64,000 bases of DNA. Origin: Paraspadella gotoi. Taxonomy: Eukaryota; Chaetognatha. This document shows positions 36,445-48,631 of this stretch, piece by piece (within the stretch, counting starts at the first letter, position 1; each line of letters opens with the position of its first letter). The notes under the pieces were generated by a model, which was given only the letters and a program-made list of their open reading frames with translations, searched no databases and had not been told where the DNA came from. The stretch is taken from NCBI GenBank assembly GCA_051294375.1, contig CM119266.1, positions 17,602,087-17,666,086 of the forward strand, read 5' to 3'. The position numbers were made by a program, and so were the translations under genes.

Positions 36445-38317
36445 TTCTGAAAAAGATTTTTAAAGGATGAAATATTATTCGAGTTATATACCAGCGGCTC
36501 TTTACACCGAGGGACAAAGAATATTGATTAATACTCATTGCTTCATCGAAAAATTGGCAACTTTGAAAAATTTTGACTGTTGTGAAATTTCAGAGAGAAA
36601 AAAAACTTACCAGAATAATTTTTTTTTTTAAACAATCCTTATTTATGAAGCACATCATTACTAAGAAACGCAGTAACAAACTTTTATTCTAAGTCTATAT
36701 TATGGTTATTACAAAGTGCTCAAGAGTCAAACTTTTTATTAAATGAAAATTTTACAAATGATTACAATATGACTTTAAACTTTAAAACATAATTTCTCAG
36801 AAGCAGAGATTATTTCGCATACTTTTCGTTACAAAAGAAATTTTTTTTAAAAGTCTTTTAGACGCCACGTCAGTTTTAACTGTAGTGCCGGATAAAAGTA
36901 AGAAACTAAATAGTCCTAGCAAAATTCTGGTCTTAAATACGATATTTGAAGGAGAAAAAAAAATCATCACCTCTTTCTTCGTCAAACTGGTTTTATAATC
37001 TGAATGAACTTAATCTTGATAACTATACCAACGGCCTGTTGCGTAAAACTCATCTTACGTCGAAGTTTGAAGGCACATATTCAAGGTCCTTGTGTCGTAA
37101 CCACTTCGTTTTGCCATTTTGCCTTCTCGTTATCTCGTCAGCTTGCGAGTATGCCATCTCAATGTCTTAACATCTTATCATTTTGCTATCTCATCTTGAA
37201 AACTTTTGGTATTTGATAATCAGGTATCATGGTAATTTTTCAAATTTCATTATTGTAAAATTTTTATCATGTCATCTCTCCATTTGTTTACTTCCTTACT
37301 TATTATCTCACTTGCCCTTAATTGAAATAACAAAGATAAAACTTTAATTTGAAAAGAAATCATTAAAAAGCATACATCATAAATGATTAAAAATTTGTAA
37401 AATTTAAATGCTATTTTAATGATTAAAGCCACTAAAGGTTACGCAAGGGATCATCCAAGTCCAAGAGTCAAGGTTTCTCTACGATCGAAAAGCCGTCAAA
37501 CTGGATCAGAATTACGTTCGAAATGACATGGCATTATAATTAAAGATTCAAGAAAAGATTAAAATTTGGCAAAATTACGTAAAACTCCGTCAAGGTTACG
37601 GTTACGTCGTTCAGGTTACCTCCGCATCTTCACCTTTTGGAAAACTTTCCACCTCGCCATGTCATAGCGACCTTTTATCTCGACACGTCATCTCGTCATG
37701 TCATCACTTTGACCTTTTGCTAGTTACCTAACTTTTTCATCTCGACATGTCCCCGGCTCACCACGCAATCTTGGATTATTGTAAACATGATGCTTTACTA
37801 ACTACAGATCTGGTAAAAAAAGTTTAATAGTTATGATAAAAACATTTTTGTATTGGCGTTCGCGGTGCGCAACGCGGGCGTCGCCGTAGGGACAGGACGG
37901 CTCAACGTTCGACGGCAGAGATTTCGACATCCGAGTCCCAAGTTTCCCGATTCGCGACGGAACGTCGCGACGACGACGATTATTACGAAGCAAATATCTG
38001 GCTTATTTTTAACGTTTGAAATTTAGGAAAAGTCAGAGGCAGTTGCCTCGTTAAGCCGCGACGTCGAACGTTTTCACGTTGATTTTAAGGTGTTGCTTTT
38101 AAAGTGTTTTTATCGTTTTTAAATCATTGTTTGTTTTGAAACAACTTGAACTATCGCCGATAGCATCAATATCAATAAACATTTTAAAACATCGTTGGAT
38201 TCTCGGTCGTCGTCTCATAAAGTCAGAAAAATTAGAGGCAGCTCAAACAATTTTATTTTGTTATTTGAAAGAAAATAATATTTTTCAGGACTCAGTTAGT
38301 TAATAAGTTGTCGGACA
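36445..38317. other. Intergenic stretch without recognisable genes
   Basis: AT-rich to about 37,440. From about 37,600 to 37,800 there are many CATGTCATCTCG-like words, and a GC-richer piece spans 37,850-37,980. No gene, RNA or repeat family could be supported. Confidence 0.55.
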
Positions 38318-38590
38318 TCAATTTGGTTCCAGCACCGCTTCCATGTGACGAGAGGGAGCGTCGTAGAGGGTGGGCAAATATGAAGGGTTCAGCATCCCCC
38401 AAATGCGTTTTAAAATTTTCTTGATTTTTGTCACCTGTCATGGTGTTGTACTGCAAAAATGTCCCTTTTCATCCTTGACCAGACATTTTCGATGATGTTG
38501 CAGTCAGGTGAGTTTCCGGGCCAACCTTCGAGCACCTCAATCCGACTGAGGCTTCACGGTAGTTCGGTGAAAAGATTCTTTTGTGACTTG
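38318..38590 (-). pseudogene. Broken Tc1/mariner transposase
   Basis: The minus strand (38,541 to 38,431) encodes IEVLEGWPGNSPDCNIIENV followed by WSRMKRDIFAVQHHDR and a stop. WPxNSPDxNxIENxW is the hallmark around the second/third catalytic acidic residues of Tc1-family DDE transposases. After a frameshift the C-terminal part continues as KKILKRIWGMLNPSYLPTL and then SRHMEAVL before a stop. Upstream codons are in yet another frame. The gene is inactive, with at least two frameshifts and only the C-terminal third visible. Confidence 0.85.
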
Positions 38591-39222
38591 ATGACCGAGG
38601 GACACAAACTCGAGTCGCCAGAAGTCCGTCGAAACGGGATTTACGGCCGAAGCTCATTTACGGCGAAGTGAAATCAAATTGAAAAAATCAAGATTTCGTA
38701 AATCTTGTTCAAGGTCGTTAAATCATCTTTCTTTCTTTTTGTGTTTTCTTTCCATTCTTTCTTTCTCGTTATTCTTTTTTCATTTTCTTTCTCGCTTGTT
38801 TAGCAATAGACGATTAGTTTACAAATTTGGAGTAAACATTTGGAATTAAAAAAAACCAAAATGGGGCGCTTTCCGATAATAGTGCCCAATTTTCTGGACC
38901 TCGGGTCCAAAAACCTTCAAATCATCCTCTTCTTCCTTCTCTTGCTCCTCCTCCTTCTCCTCCTCTTCCATTCTATAAGGCACGTTCGTCTCTTTTCCTA
39001 ATACTTTGCTTGTTTGCTTCTAATAGCTTGTTTGCTTGTAAGCTGTATCTCCTATTTTAACAACCGACTTCCTCCGTTTATATATAACTATATTTATTTA
39101 TAACTACATGCATGCAAGATTACATAACATCCGTATAAAAATTAAAACTCTTTAATTATATTTTCGTATGAAAATTCCTTTTTTTTATTTATTGATGCAC
39201 CTTAATTTAGATTTAGTTTGTA
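38591..39222. other. Intergenic DNA with a recurring GGGGCGC...GTGCCC motif
   Basis: T/C-rich blocks occupy 38,725-38,800 and 38,925-38,975. The motif ATGGGGCGCTTTCCGATAAT, then AGTGCCC, at 38,860-38,887 resembles those at 5,533 and 7,041. No gene is supported. Confidence 0.55.
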
Positions 39223-39338
39223 AGTAGAAGACGTTTGAAATTTTTTGACGCTGATGAAGGCTTGTATATAGAGCCAAAACATGTACGTTCGATACAATAA
39301 AAAATCGTCGTTGTAAACAATTTCAAACGTCTTCTACT
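39223..39338 (+). mobile_element. Hammerhead-like motif within 20-bp inverted repeats
   Basis: Perfect 20-bp inverted repeats, AGTAGAAGACGTTTGAAATT at 39,223-39,242 and its complement at 39,319-39,338, enclose a hammerhead-type core. The core reads CTGATGA (39,251-39,257), then GGCT...AGCC able to form stem II, then AAAAC, CATG as a minimal stem III, and TAC. Minimal type I hammerheads with very short stem III are known from Penelope-like elements and retrozymes. Here the consensus GAAA is AAAA, so it is probably a decayed copy. Confidence 0.5.
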
Positions 39339-39931
39339 AATTAATATACACAACGAAAAGAAAGGAAATTCACTATGCCTAAGATTTAGTTTGATAAATA
39401 AATTTATAAATCAAGATTTGGACGGAATATTTGTATGTATGAAAAGAAACTTAAGGAAATCGGAACTACAAACTGATGTTCAATTTGATCTAAACTAGTA
39501 CTGTTAACATCGACGCTAGCAAATCTTGCTAGGCATCGAGTTTTTAAGTATTAGGAGAAAAAACCAAAAAATTAAAAACGAATTTAAAAAAATAAGTATA
39601 ACAAATATGAAAATATATAATTTTGAAAATTAATATAAGTTAATGATTCATGAAATGATTATTTCCAACCACGCTTTAATTACACAAATTGTGTCACAAA
39701 TTCACAATACAAGTTTTTAAGGAATCCTTCTAGTTTTTTCCATCAATTACGTAATTTTCCCACAGTCCACACTTTAGAGTTCACGGTAGAATCAATACTG
39801 ATGTAATCTTTTTTTCACTAGCTGTCCTAGCAGCCGGTTTCAAATTTACTAAATATCAATGTAATGTTTCAGTTTTTTACCCCGGTTCGTTACAGCATTT
39901 TTCGATTTTAAATTTTTTGACTTTACAATCT
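39339..39931. other. AT-rich intergenic stretch 3' of the fukutin-like gene
   Basis: No gene seen. It should include the 3' UTR of the minus-strand gene that stops at 39,932. Confidence 0.55.
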
Positions 39932-42230
39932 TTACTTTGGCTTCATGTAGTCGTTGCCAAAATAGAGTCGTTGATATTCGTCGATCTTCTTGTCAGAACA
40001 AGGGACGTAGACGAGGCATCCATGGAGATCCGCAGAACAAACACCATCGCTGAAGTCCATTGTCTTCAATGTTCCTTTGTGATGCCGAGTGTCGTAAATT
40101 TTGCGTTCGTAATTGAAGTAAAGGTCGACTGATTTGCCACCGATTACGAGAATCTGGGTAAGGGTGGGTAAGGTGTGTAGACGGATAAGATCCGAGATTT
40201 TTATCTCTCTCTATAATTTCGTCTCTCTCGCTCTCTCTTACACACTCTTTCTATCTTCCTCCCCCCCTTTCCTTTTGATTTTCCTCTCATTCTCAATTTT
40301 AATTATAATTATAATTTTAATAGTAAAAAATCTTTCTTTCTCTCTCCCTCTCTCTAACCTCCCATCCCTCTCTCTCTCTCTCCCTTCCACCCTCACCTTA
40401 ACATAAAACCCCTCTTGCTTCCCCTTCTGCTTCGCAAAGGGCCCAAAGTCCAACTTGGCCGTCAACATCTTAAACTCCTTCGGTCTCCTCAAAATCTCCC
40501 CCATGATCCTCGGATAATCGTCCATGCTGTTCCACTGCAGCAAATCGATGTCGGCGTCTTTGGGAATGATGCTGCACTGACGCCACCAGCCCAAAAGCGT
40601 GCCGCAATTGAGCCAAGAGTGGACGCGCAGTTTGGCCAAGAGTCTCTTGAAAACGACGATGCTTTTCATGAAGGCGATGATCTCCTTCTCGTCCCGCAGC
40701 ACCTTACCCTTGGAGTGAGTTTGCGTCACCTTTCGATTCGCTTCGTTGCAAGTTTTGAACTCCGAGGCTTTTTTCTGCCAGACAAAAAATTCTGGGTCGG
40801 AGGGTACGAAGAGTCGCGGGGTGTGGACGGGGTGTAGGATGTGGGGGTGGCTGAAGGAGTGAGAGGAGGCGTTTGAGGCGCGGACAGGGTCGGAAGAGGT
40901 CGTTGCTGGCTTCAAGTCGAAATCCTCGAAGGCTTCCGCGGGTATCTTTTAAGGGCAAGATGGGGTCGACTTATAGCTAATGTTTAAAATAATTTTATCT
41001 TTTAAATTTTGTTTCTCAAAACTTTCTATATTATTATTTAATAATATTTATTTTTAAAATAAAAAAATTGGCTTTGCCCTATAAAATTTATTTTTAATAT
41101 ATATTTTAATTTTGCTAAAAATTGAAATAAATAATTTTTCATTTATGATTTTATAATAATTAAAGATCACGAATGAATATTTTTGTAATGATTTTATTTT
41201 TTTTAAGAACTAAACATATAATCTAATTTTTAATTATTATCTTTTCAAATTTGTCTTTATAATTTTAACTGGACCCAGCCTCTGCCCTTAAAGTTTCCAT
41301 CGTCGTCATTCTCCCTCCCTGTCCATCGATATTCAAATCCCTTCCGACCGCGACGATGAAAGACCCGAAGATGGAGCCTTTTCCAGGAAAAGTAGGGCAG
41401 CGGGGGTAGACCCTTGGAGGCTACGAAGTCGGAAATGATCGTCGAGTTGAGTCGAACGACGACGAAGACATTCGTCAAGTCCGATCCTTCGTAGTTCTTG
41501 ACAATCTTTGCTTGGTGGTCGTGGCAGGTGGCGGCAAGGCTGTGGATGGAAAATATATGTGGGATGAGATAAGTACACAAAGTGGATATAACAGAAACGA
41601 TATGTTTTTTAAAATTTAATATTTACAATAAATTAATTGTATTTTTATATTTGTAAATTATGTTATTATTTTGTATTATATTTATAATTTTTAAAAAAAT
41701 GTTTATTTTTTTTTACTCGATGCTTTATTCTAGTCCCCACCCTTCCCTTAATCCACCTCACCCTCCTTCTCCCACCCACCCCTGAAACCCCTCTCTTTAA
41801 GTCTAACTCACCCACCATCCACAGCTTTCAACATCTTCCCCGTATCTTCCCCCATCACCCCCAATCTGCTCACGGCCTCCTCTTCCCCCATCAACTCCTC
41901 CGTCAAACTCTTCTCCCGTCTCCGCATCAGATCTTTCGTCTCCAGCAGAAAGAGTCTCACTCCAGCGTCTCCGCAGCGGACGAGAAAGTCGCGAACGACG
42001 AGCGGCGCCTCGCAGGCCGGATCTAAAGGTGGCGGCGGAGTCACTGGCGTTGTTGACCGCGTCGTTGGCGTCGTCGTTGGCGTCGTCGTTGTTGGCGTCA
42101 TTTTCGACGTCTTTTCGCTCAACCCGGCATCGTCTATTTTTGTCTTTCGATTTAATAAAAAATTGAGGCTCAAATAAACGAAGGAGAAAATCCCGAGGAA
42201 GAATAGAAGTTTGAGTGGACGGATGTGCAT
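39932..42230 (-). CDS. Fukutin-family Golgi glycosyltransferase (LicD-type)
   Basis: Four exons on minus: 42,230-41,812, 41,539-41,275, 40,945-40,397 and 40,153-39,932. Phases agree and the sum is 1,455 bases (484 aa; human fukutin is 461). The N-terminus is a type II signal anchor (MHIRPLKLLFFLGIFSFVYL) followed by a Thr/Pro-rich stem, as for a Golgi enzyme. Exon 2 has WKRLHLRVFHRRG, similar to the LVVFHE region of fukutin. Exon 3 has LFVPSDPEFFVWQKKASEF and the LicD nucleotidyltransferase signature WLNCGTLLGWWRQCSIIP, followed by the acidic DADID. Exon 4 contains VDLYFNYE, the second acidic motif, and VYVPC. It stops earlier than human fukutin. Vertebrate fukutin transfers ribitol-phosphate to alpha-dystroglycan glycans; the substrate here is inferred. 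The donor of intron 2 (TGG|GTCCAG) is the weakest splice site. Confidence 0.85.
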
Positions 42231-43052
42231 CGTCGTGGGGGGGGGTTGTTTGGAAATGGATTGTGGGGAAAAGGGATTGTGGCGGGGGGATGTGGTCAGG
42301 ATTGTGGTCAGGATTGTCCAGGGGAATGTGGGCAGGATTTTAGAATCTAGATGTGGTTGTTGAAAAGGATAGTTGTCAGAAATGTGTACAGAGAATTAGA
42401 ATGTGTTTAGGACTGTGTAAGGGATTGTTATGCGGTATGTGGACGGAATAATGGGTTAAATTGTGCGCGGATTGGGGGCACATGGCACAGCGAAAACTTT
42501 TTTTTGTGTGTACGAGGCAGTTTGGGTAAAAGACGATTTTTTTGGCTCCGAAATTCGAAGGTTTAGGGATCTAATCTCGTAATATACTTGTATTTCAAAG
42601 AATATATTCCACTTCAGTAAATAGATTTTTAAATAAAAGAGTTTTGTTAAAAAAACGCACGTGTTTGCTTTATTCCAATTCTAATTTTTAAAAGAGAAAC
42701 AGTAGGAAATTTTTATTATTATGTGTCAAGATAACGCAAGAATAAAAAAAATTAAAAAGATTGAAAAAAAATTTGAATATTGTTCCTTTTTCTTTTTCTG
42801 TCAGGTTTTGGAAATTTGAAACGATGAAACACGATGCAAAGTTTTAAATATAAGTAGTATAATCTTGTTTAAAATCGTTTAAAATCTTGAAAATTGTTCT
42901 GCATGTAAAATCGCTGAGTAATGCGTTCGTGTTTCTACGTTTTAAAATTGAGAGTAAATTTCTAAACATTATTTATTATCGAGCCAGGACCTGCTTCGCC
43001 GGGTCCTGGCTCTATAATGATTTAGAATTTTTTCTTTGTGCAGTGATTTCTA
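42231..43052. other. Intergenic DNA with an 11-bp-stem hairpin
   Basis: G-rich minisatellite-like ATTGTGG/ATGTGG words (42,240-42,480) are followed by AT-rich DNA. At 42,981-43,012 lies a perfect hairpin, GAGCCAGGACC / GGTCCTGGCTC, with a 10-nt loop. It is more stable and GC-rich than anything nearby and sits 41 bp before a duplication border. No gene is supported. Confidence 0.6.
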
Positions 43053-44563
43053 TCGAGGAATTCAGCAAAAAAACCACTTTTTGCCATATTGCTAGAATAT
43101 TACCAACAATATTGATTAAATTTGAATCCTAAGACAAAGAGGGCTGGACTACGGATTAATTCAAGTCATCTGCTGCATTTTCTAATCTGGAATAAATAAA
43201 ATAATAAAAAAAATTATGTCCATTTTTGTCCATTTTGACTTTTGTCTTGACATTTGAACGTCAAGATAGTTGAAGAAAAATCTTTTACTCCGGATTTCGG
43301 GTCCTTCTTATCTTCTTTACCTCTGAGTTGTTTCATTTGACATTGATCATCTATTGTTTGTCTATGAATTAATTTTTAAATTGACTAGTGAAAAACTTAC
43401 ATTTTTATATTTTAGTACAATTTGTTAAACGAAAATACTTCAAAATGTCCACAATTATGATCAAATATTCCCTATCAACGGTGCTTCTGGTACCTAAAAA
43501 ATTATGTCAAAAAATTTAATACTTTTGCCTGCAAAATAATTTTTAAGCCTACTTTTAATTTGTGAGGATTTGTGAGGAGCGTTTTATTTGAACTAAAGCC
43601 TCGATTTTTGACTTATTTTATAGTTTTAATAGATGAGAAACACACTAAGGTGGAAAAATGAAAAAAAAACCGCCTTCTTTTAATGTAAGGGTAAGCGTCA
43701 GTAAATTAAATTTCCTCTCAATCGACAGGTTTTTGCGGAAAAAATTTCCGCAAAAATTCTGTCAATTTTTTAAATCTGCTAGGCAACAAACTTTGAATAA
43801 AATCATACCCTACCCATATTTTTTTTCTTACAATACATTTTAAAGATTTTTATACGTCTAGTATGATATAAATGCAAAAAATGAGTGAGAATGAGAAAAG
43901 AGAAGAGAAGAGAGAGCATGGGTGAAAAAAAAGTTTCAGGAGAGAGAAAAAGAGTGGAAATAATTAATATATGGGGAGAAGGGGGAAAACGAAAACAATT
44001 AAGAGAAAAGAAAAGATAAGAAAGAGGGAAGAAGAGAATCAGAGAGGGAGAGATAAGCAGAGATAGAGAGTAAGGCGAATAAAGGTAAAGGAAGAAAAAA
44101 AGGGATGACACAGAGAAATATGATGACAGAAAGTCGGAGAAAGGGAGAGAAAGATAAGAGAAAGAGAGAAAAAAGAGAGGGACAGAGAGAAGGTTAAAGA
44201 GAGAAAAAAAAATAGTGGAAAAAAGTTTTAAAATAGTGTGCCGTTTTTTTGCCTAATATCTAAAAAACACAATAGATCTGACAAGCAATTTAATCTCTAA
44301 AAGTTGCCCTTACCATAAAAAATCGTTTTAGTTTCTTCTTAATAAGGGCAGATACCATAAATAGAATGATTAACGTAAAAGAAATTATGTCTTACCGTAT
44401 TTTGAAAGCATAGAAATTCTCCCAATGAGTTCTATGTTATAAGGAGAAGATAACTATAGCCAACCGTTTTTTTAAATAAAGCGTGTGTTATATTAATCGG
44501 TGGGAAAAAAATAAATAATAGTTTCAATTTCATTGTTGAAAATACCCGTATAGAAATCACTGC
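43053..44563 (+). repeat. Diverged segmental duplication, copy 1
   Basis: Homologous in the same order to 45,377-47,082, from TCGAGGAATTCAGCAAAAAA to AATACCCG(T/A)ATAGAAATCACTGCC. Differences are substitutions and indels of several bases, more than in the 7.5-kb duplication, so this is real sequence divergence. It includes a purine-rich block (43,870-44,210). It lacks the ~217-bp insertion seen in copy 2. Confidence 0.9.
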
Positions 44564-45376
44564 CTTTGTGACGTCGTCGTCGTCGTTGTCGTTGTCGTTG
44601 TCGTCGTTGTCGTCGTCGGCGTCACGCTGTTTTTATATAAAAACTACTACGCTTTTATAGGTTTGGCTGGGACTTACCTCTTTTTTTAAATAAAAATTAT
44701 TATGAATTATGATAAAGTTTTACAAAAGTGTGCGATCATAGTAAGTTAAAAATTAGGATATGGCTTCTCATCTTTAAATAGCTTTGATATTTTTCTTATT
44801 ACATTTGGATTTAAGAATTTTTCGTTTGAATTTCCACTTCATTATGATTTACTGCAATATGCAAATAAGATTATAGTAATCATTATAATATCCAAATTAG
44901 TATATAGAAATTCTTTAATCTAATGTACATATTGCAGTATATAATATTGAAGATGAAATTCAAAAAAAAATTTTTAAATCAATAACAAAAATGGGAAATC
45001 AAAGGACCTTTTTAATGAGAAGCTATATCTTAATTTTAATACAAATTTTTTACAAGCTATGATTGGAAAAAACTGTAAAAATTTCCAACTGTAAACAATT
45101 GTAACATTTTTTTGCCTTTTTTTTTCTTTAAATTACATAAATATTTTTCTTCCTATTTTTGTCAGGCGCTGCCTTTTCTGAACCGCTTAAAAACGCGTTC
45201 AGGATCTGCAGTGACTGTACAGCGGACTTCCAGCGGCTGTCCAGCTTTCTCTGTCTCTCTCTGTCTCTCTCTGTCTCTCTCTCTCTCTCTGATTATTTTC
45301 CCCTTCTAAAAACTTTTATTATCGCTAATAATGCGTCTTGTTGGCGGGAAAACTGTCCAGCTTCTCTCTCTCTCTC
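44564..45376. other. Spacer between the two segmental copies
   Basis: (GTC)n microsatellite at 44,571-44,622, AT-rich DNA, then (CT)n blocks at 45,249-45,290 and 45,363-45,378. No gene is supported. Confidence 0.6.
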
Positions 45377-47082
45377 TCGAGGAATTCAGCAAAAAAACCA
45401 CTTTTTTCAATATTGCTAGAATATTATCAACAGAATTGATTAAATTTGAACTAAGACAAAGTGGGCTGGACTACGGATTAATTAAAATCATCTGCTGCTT
45501 TTTCTAATCAAGAATCGATATAATTTTTGCAACTTTTAATAAAAAAAATTATGTCCATTTTTGTCCATTTTGACTTTTTGTCTTGAGATTTGAACGTCAA
45601 GATCATTGAAGAAAAATTTTTTTACTCCGGATTTCGGGTACTTCTTATCTTCTTTATCACTGAGTGGGTTCATTTGCCGTTGGTCATCCATTGTTTGCCT
45701 ATGAATTAATTTTTAAATATTGACTAGTAAAAAAATTACATTTTTACATTTTATTACAATTTGTTAAACGAAAAATACTTCAAAATGTCCACAATCTAAT
45801 CAAATATTCCCTTTCAACGGTGCTTCTGGTACCTAAAAAATTAGGGCAAAAAATTTAATAGTTTTGCAGAAATTAAATTTTTAAGTCAACTTTTAATTTG
45901 TGAGGATTGGTGAGGAGCGTTTTATTTAAACTAAAACTCGGTTTTTGACTTATTTTATAGTTTTAATAGATGAGAAATATACTAAGGTTAACGAATTTAA
46001 AAAAATCGCATTCTTTTAATGTTATGGAAAGCGTCAGTAATTTTTTTCCTCTCTATCGACAGGTTGATTTTTTAAATCTGCTAGGCAACCAAACTTTGAA
46101 TAAATCATACGCTTCCCAAGATTTTTTTTCTTACACATATATTTAAAGTTTTTTATACATCCAGTATGATAAGGGAGTGGCTTTTCATACAATTGAAGCC
46201 AGGTTCACTGGGAGTGAATAAATAAGACTGAGGAGAGAGTCTTGATTGAAAGCTTGCAGAAACCTGCTATGTTATTATCTTGTAAGTGTGATGGAGGCCT
46301 TAAACCACCAAAGCCTGTCCAAAGTCAGGGACAAGATAGCTTATTTATAAAATGAATGGATAATTTTTATATGGTTGTACCAATTTCATAAATGCAAAAA
46401 ATGAGTGAGAATGAAAAAAAGATAAGAGAAGAGAGAGCATGTGTGAAAAAAAGTTGCAGGGAAGAGAGAGAAGAGTGGAAAGAAATTAATATATGGGGAG
46501 AAGGGGGAAAACGAAAACAATTAAGAGAAAAGAAAAGATAAGAAAGAGGGAAGAAAGAGAATCAGAGAGGAGAGAAAAAGCAGAGATAGAGAGGAAGATA
46601 AATAAAGGTAAAGGAAGAAAAGAAATGGATGACACTGAAAAATATGAAGACAGAAAAGTCGGAGAAAGAGAGAGAAAGACAGAGAGAAAGAGAGAGGGAC
46701 AGAGAGAAGGTTCAAGAGAGAAAAAAATAGTGGAAAAAATGGAAAAAAGTTTTAAAATATTGCGTGCTGTTTTTTTGCCTCAGCTGTAGTATAAACAGCT
46801 GTAGTAAAGTGATAGATCTGACGAGCAATTTAATCTTTAAAAGTTACCCTTACCATGAAAAATCGTTTTAGTTTCATCTTAAGGTAAAAGAAATTATGTC
46901 TTACCGTATTTTGAAAGCATAGAAATTCACCCAGTGAGTTCGATGTTATAAGGAGAAAATAACTATAGCCAACCGTTTTTTTAAAAAAAGTGTGTTTTAT
47001 ATTAATCAGTGGAAAAAAAAGAAATAATAGTTATATAAGTTTCAATTCTATTGTTGAAAATACCCGAATAGAAATCACTGCC
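45377..47082 (+). repeat. Diverged segmental duplication, copy 2
   Basis: The counterpart of 43,053-44,563. It carries an insertion at 46,172-46,388 and otherwise follows copy 1 through the same purine-rich block (46,400-46,745). The CT tract directly before it suggests the duplication border fell in a microsatellite. Confidence 0.9.
46172..46388 (+). mobile_element. 217-bp insertion ending in the dispersed repeat
   Basis: Copy 1 reads GTATGATA|TAAATGC (43,861-43,875). Copy 2 has the same flanks separated by about 217 bp, a natural empty/filled pair. The inserted DNA begins AGGGAGTGGCTTTTCATAC and ends in the dispersed repeat (46,289-46,389; ...GGTTGTACCAATTTCA), followed again by TA. This supports mobility of the dispersed repeat, which here appears as the 3' half of a longer unit. 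There is no coding capacity. Confidence 0.75.
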
Positions 47083-47461
47083 CATCGCATCAATGAATGA
47101 TACTATTCCTTGGCGAGATCCTTATGCTTTTAAGATTTTTATTTTATTATTTTATTTATTTCGAATCTCGATACTTTTTTTTTTGGCAAAAAAAGGAAGT
47201 TTCCTGCGTTTAAAATTAACGGATCTTTTCACCCACTTGACTCAAGCCCCCGCCCCCCTATTCGCTTATCAGGCATTGTTGTTGCTTCTGTCGTCGTTGT
47301 TGTTGTTGCTATTTTTTTTTTAAATTCGACGCAAAATTTGGCCGAAAAAAAAAAGAAAACGAGAGAAAAGAAAGGAAAGGGTTTTGAGGAAAACCTCACC
47401 CGAGACTTACCTCTCTCACTTACTGCTTCATCTTCGAAGAAGCTGCATCGCGAAACCGGCG

Positions 47462-47529
<68 letters not shown>

Positions 47530-47732
47530 GAATTGAATTTGAATTTATTCAATGGGGCTTTAGGCACAAAATAAAACAATAGGCCATAAAAAGCGACTTT
47601 ATTACATTTAAGTCTACGAATTTAGGCATTCATCATGAAATCTTTCCAATTTACAATTTAGAGAGAGAGGGGGGGGGAGGCACCGAGGCGGAGGGTTTTT
47701 TTAATATCAGATAAAGATCTGCGAGAGAGATT

Positions 47733-47781
<49 letters not shown>

Positions 47782-48600
47782 GAGAGAGAGAGAGAGAGAG
47801 AGAAAAGAGAGAGAGAGAGAGCAGACAGACAGACAGACAGACAGACAAATAGACAGACAGACAGACATATAGAGAGAAATTTAGTCAGAAAGGATTTAAA
47901 CGCCGTACAATATAATGAGATGAACAATAAACCTGTCAAACCTTTGACGCCATTGATTTGGCAAATGGGGAGTATAATTATCGTCATCTCATTTTGACGA
48001 AATCCTCGACGCAGAAGCCGACAAATCAACCGACAAAAGGGAAACCAATAATTATGGCGGGTAAAAAAAATATTTGACTGAAAACCGGGAGAAAAACTGA
48101 CTGTTCCATAATTAGCTCGTATATTTTTATTACGATATTACGTTTATGATATTAAACTTTGTAAATTAGAATATGAAATATATAATTCGTCGTAGTACTT
48201 AATTTTTCAATTGATCGTTCTCCAAATTTATAAATTACGTAATATTAACGATTAATTCAGTGAACAAGAACCGGCAAGTTCAAGGCGTTGCGCCGCTGTG
48301 ACCTTTTTTTCGTGGATGCATTTTCTAATTATAACGTGACTACACAGAACTATATGCACATTGCACAAAAAGCATCTTAGGATAAACTATCAAATATTAG
48401 ACATTTATTGCCTCATTGATTATCTGTTCACGTGATCCTACTTCTGTATGGTTACGTTACAATAATATGCCATATTATTATGATATGATGATTTTATTTC
48501 ATATCAATAAAATAAACCAAACAAATAAAAACAGAATTAAGAGGTTAACGTGAAGGAAAACTAAGCAACGAGATCATTTCTATATTTTAATAGAAATAAG
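47083..48600. other. Intergenic DNA with GA tracts
   Basis: (GTTGTC)n-type repeat at 47,275-47,310; (GA)n at 47,465-47,526 and 47,722-47,822; (CAGA)n at 47,822-47,868. The remainder is AT-rich. Open frames here are repeat translations. No gene is supported. Confidence 0.65.
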
Positions 48601-48631
48601 ACAAAACTTTATTTTTGGTCAAAGTTAAACG

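Noticed and set aside
45166-45245. Exon-like segment after acceptor TTTTTGTCAG with a Cys-containing peptide
   Set aside because: It runs into a CT microsatellite without a donor or stop, and no partner exon was found.
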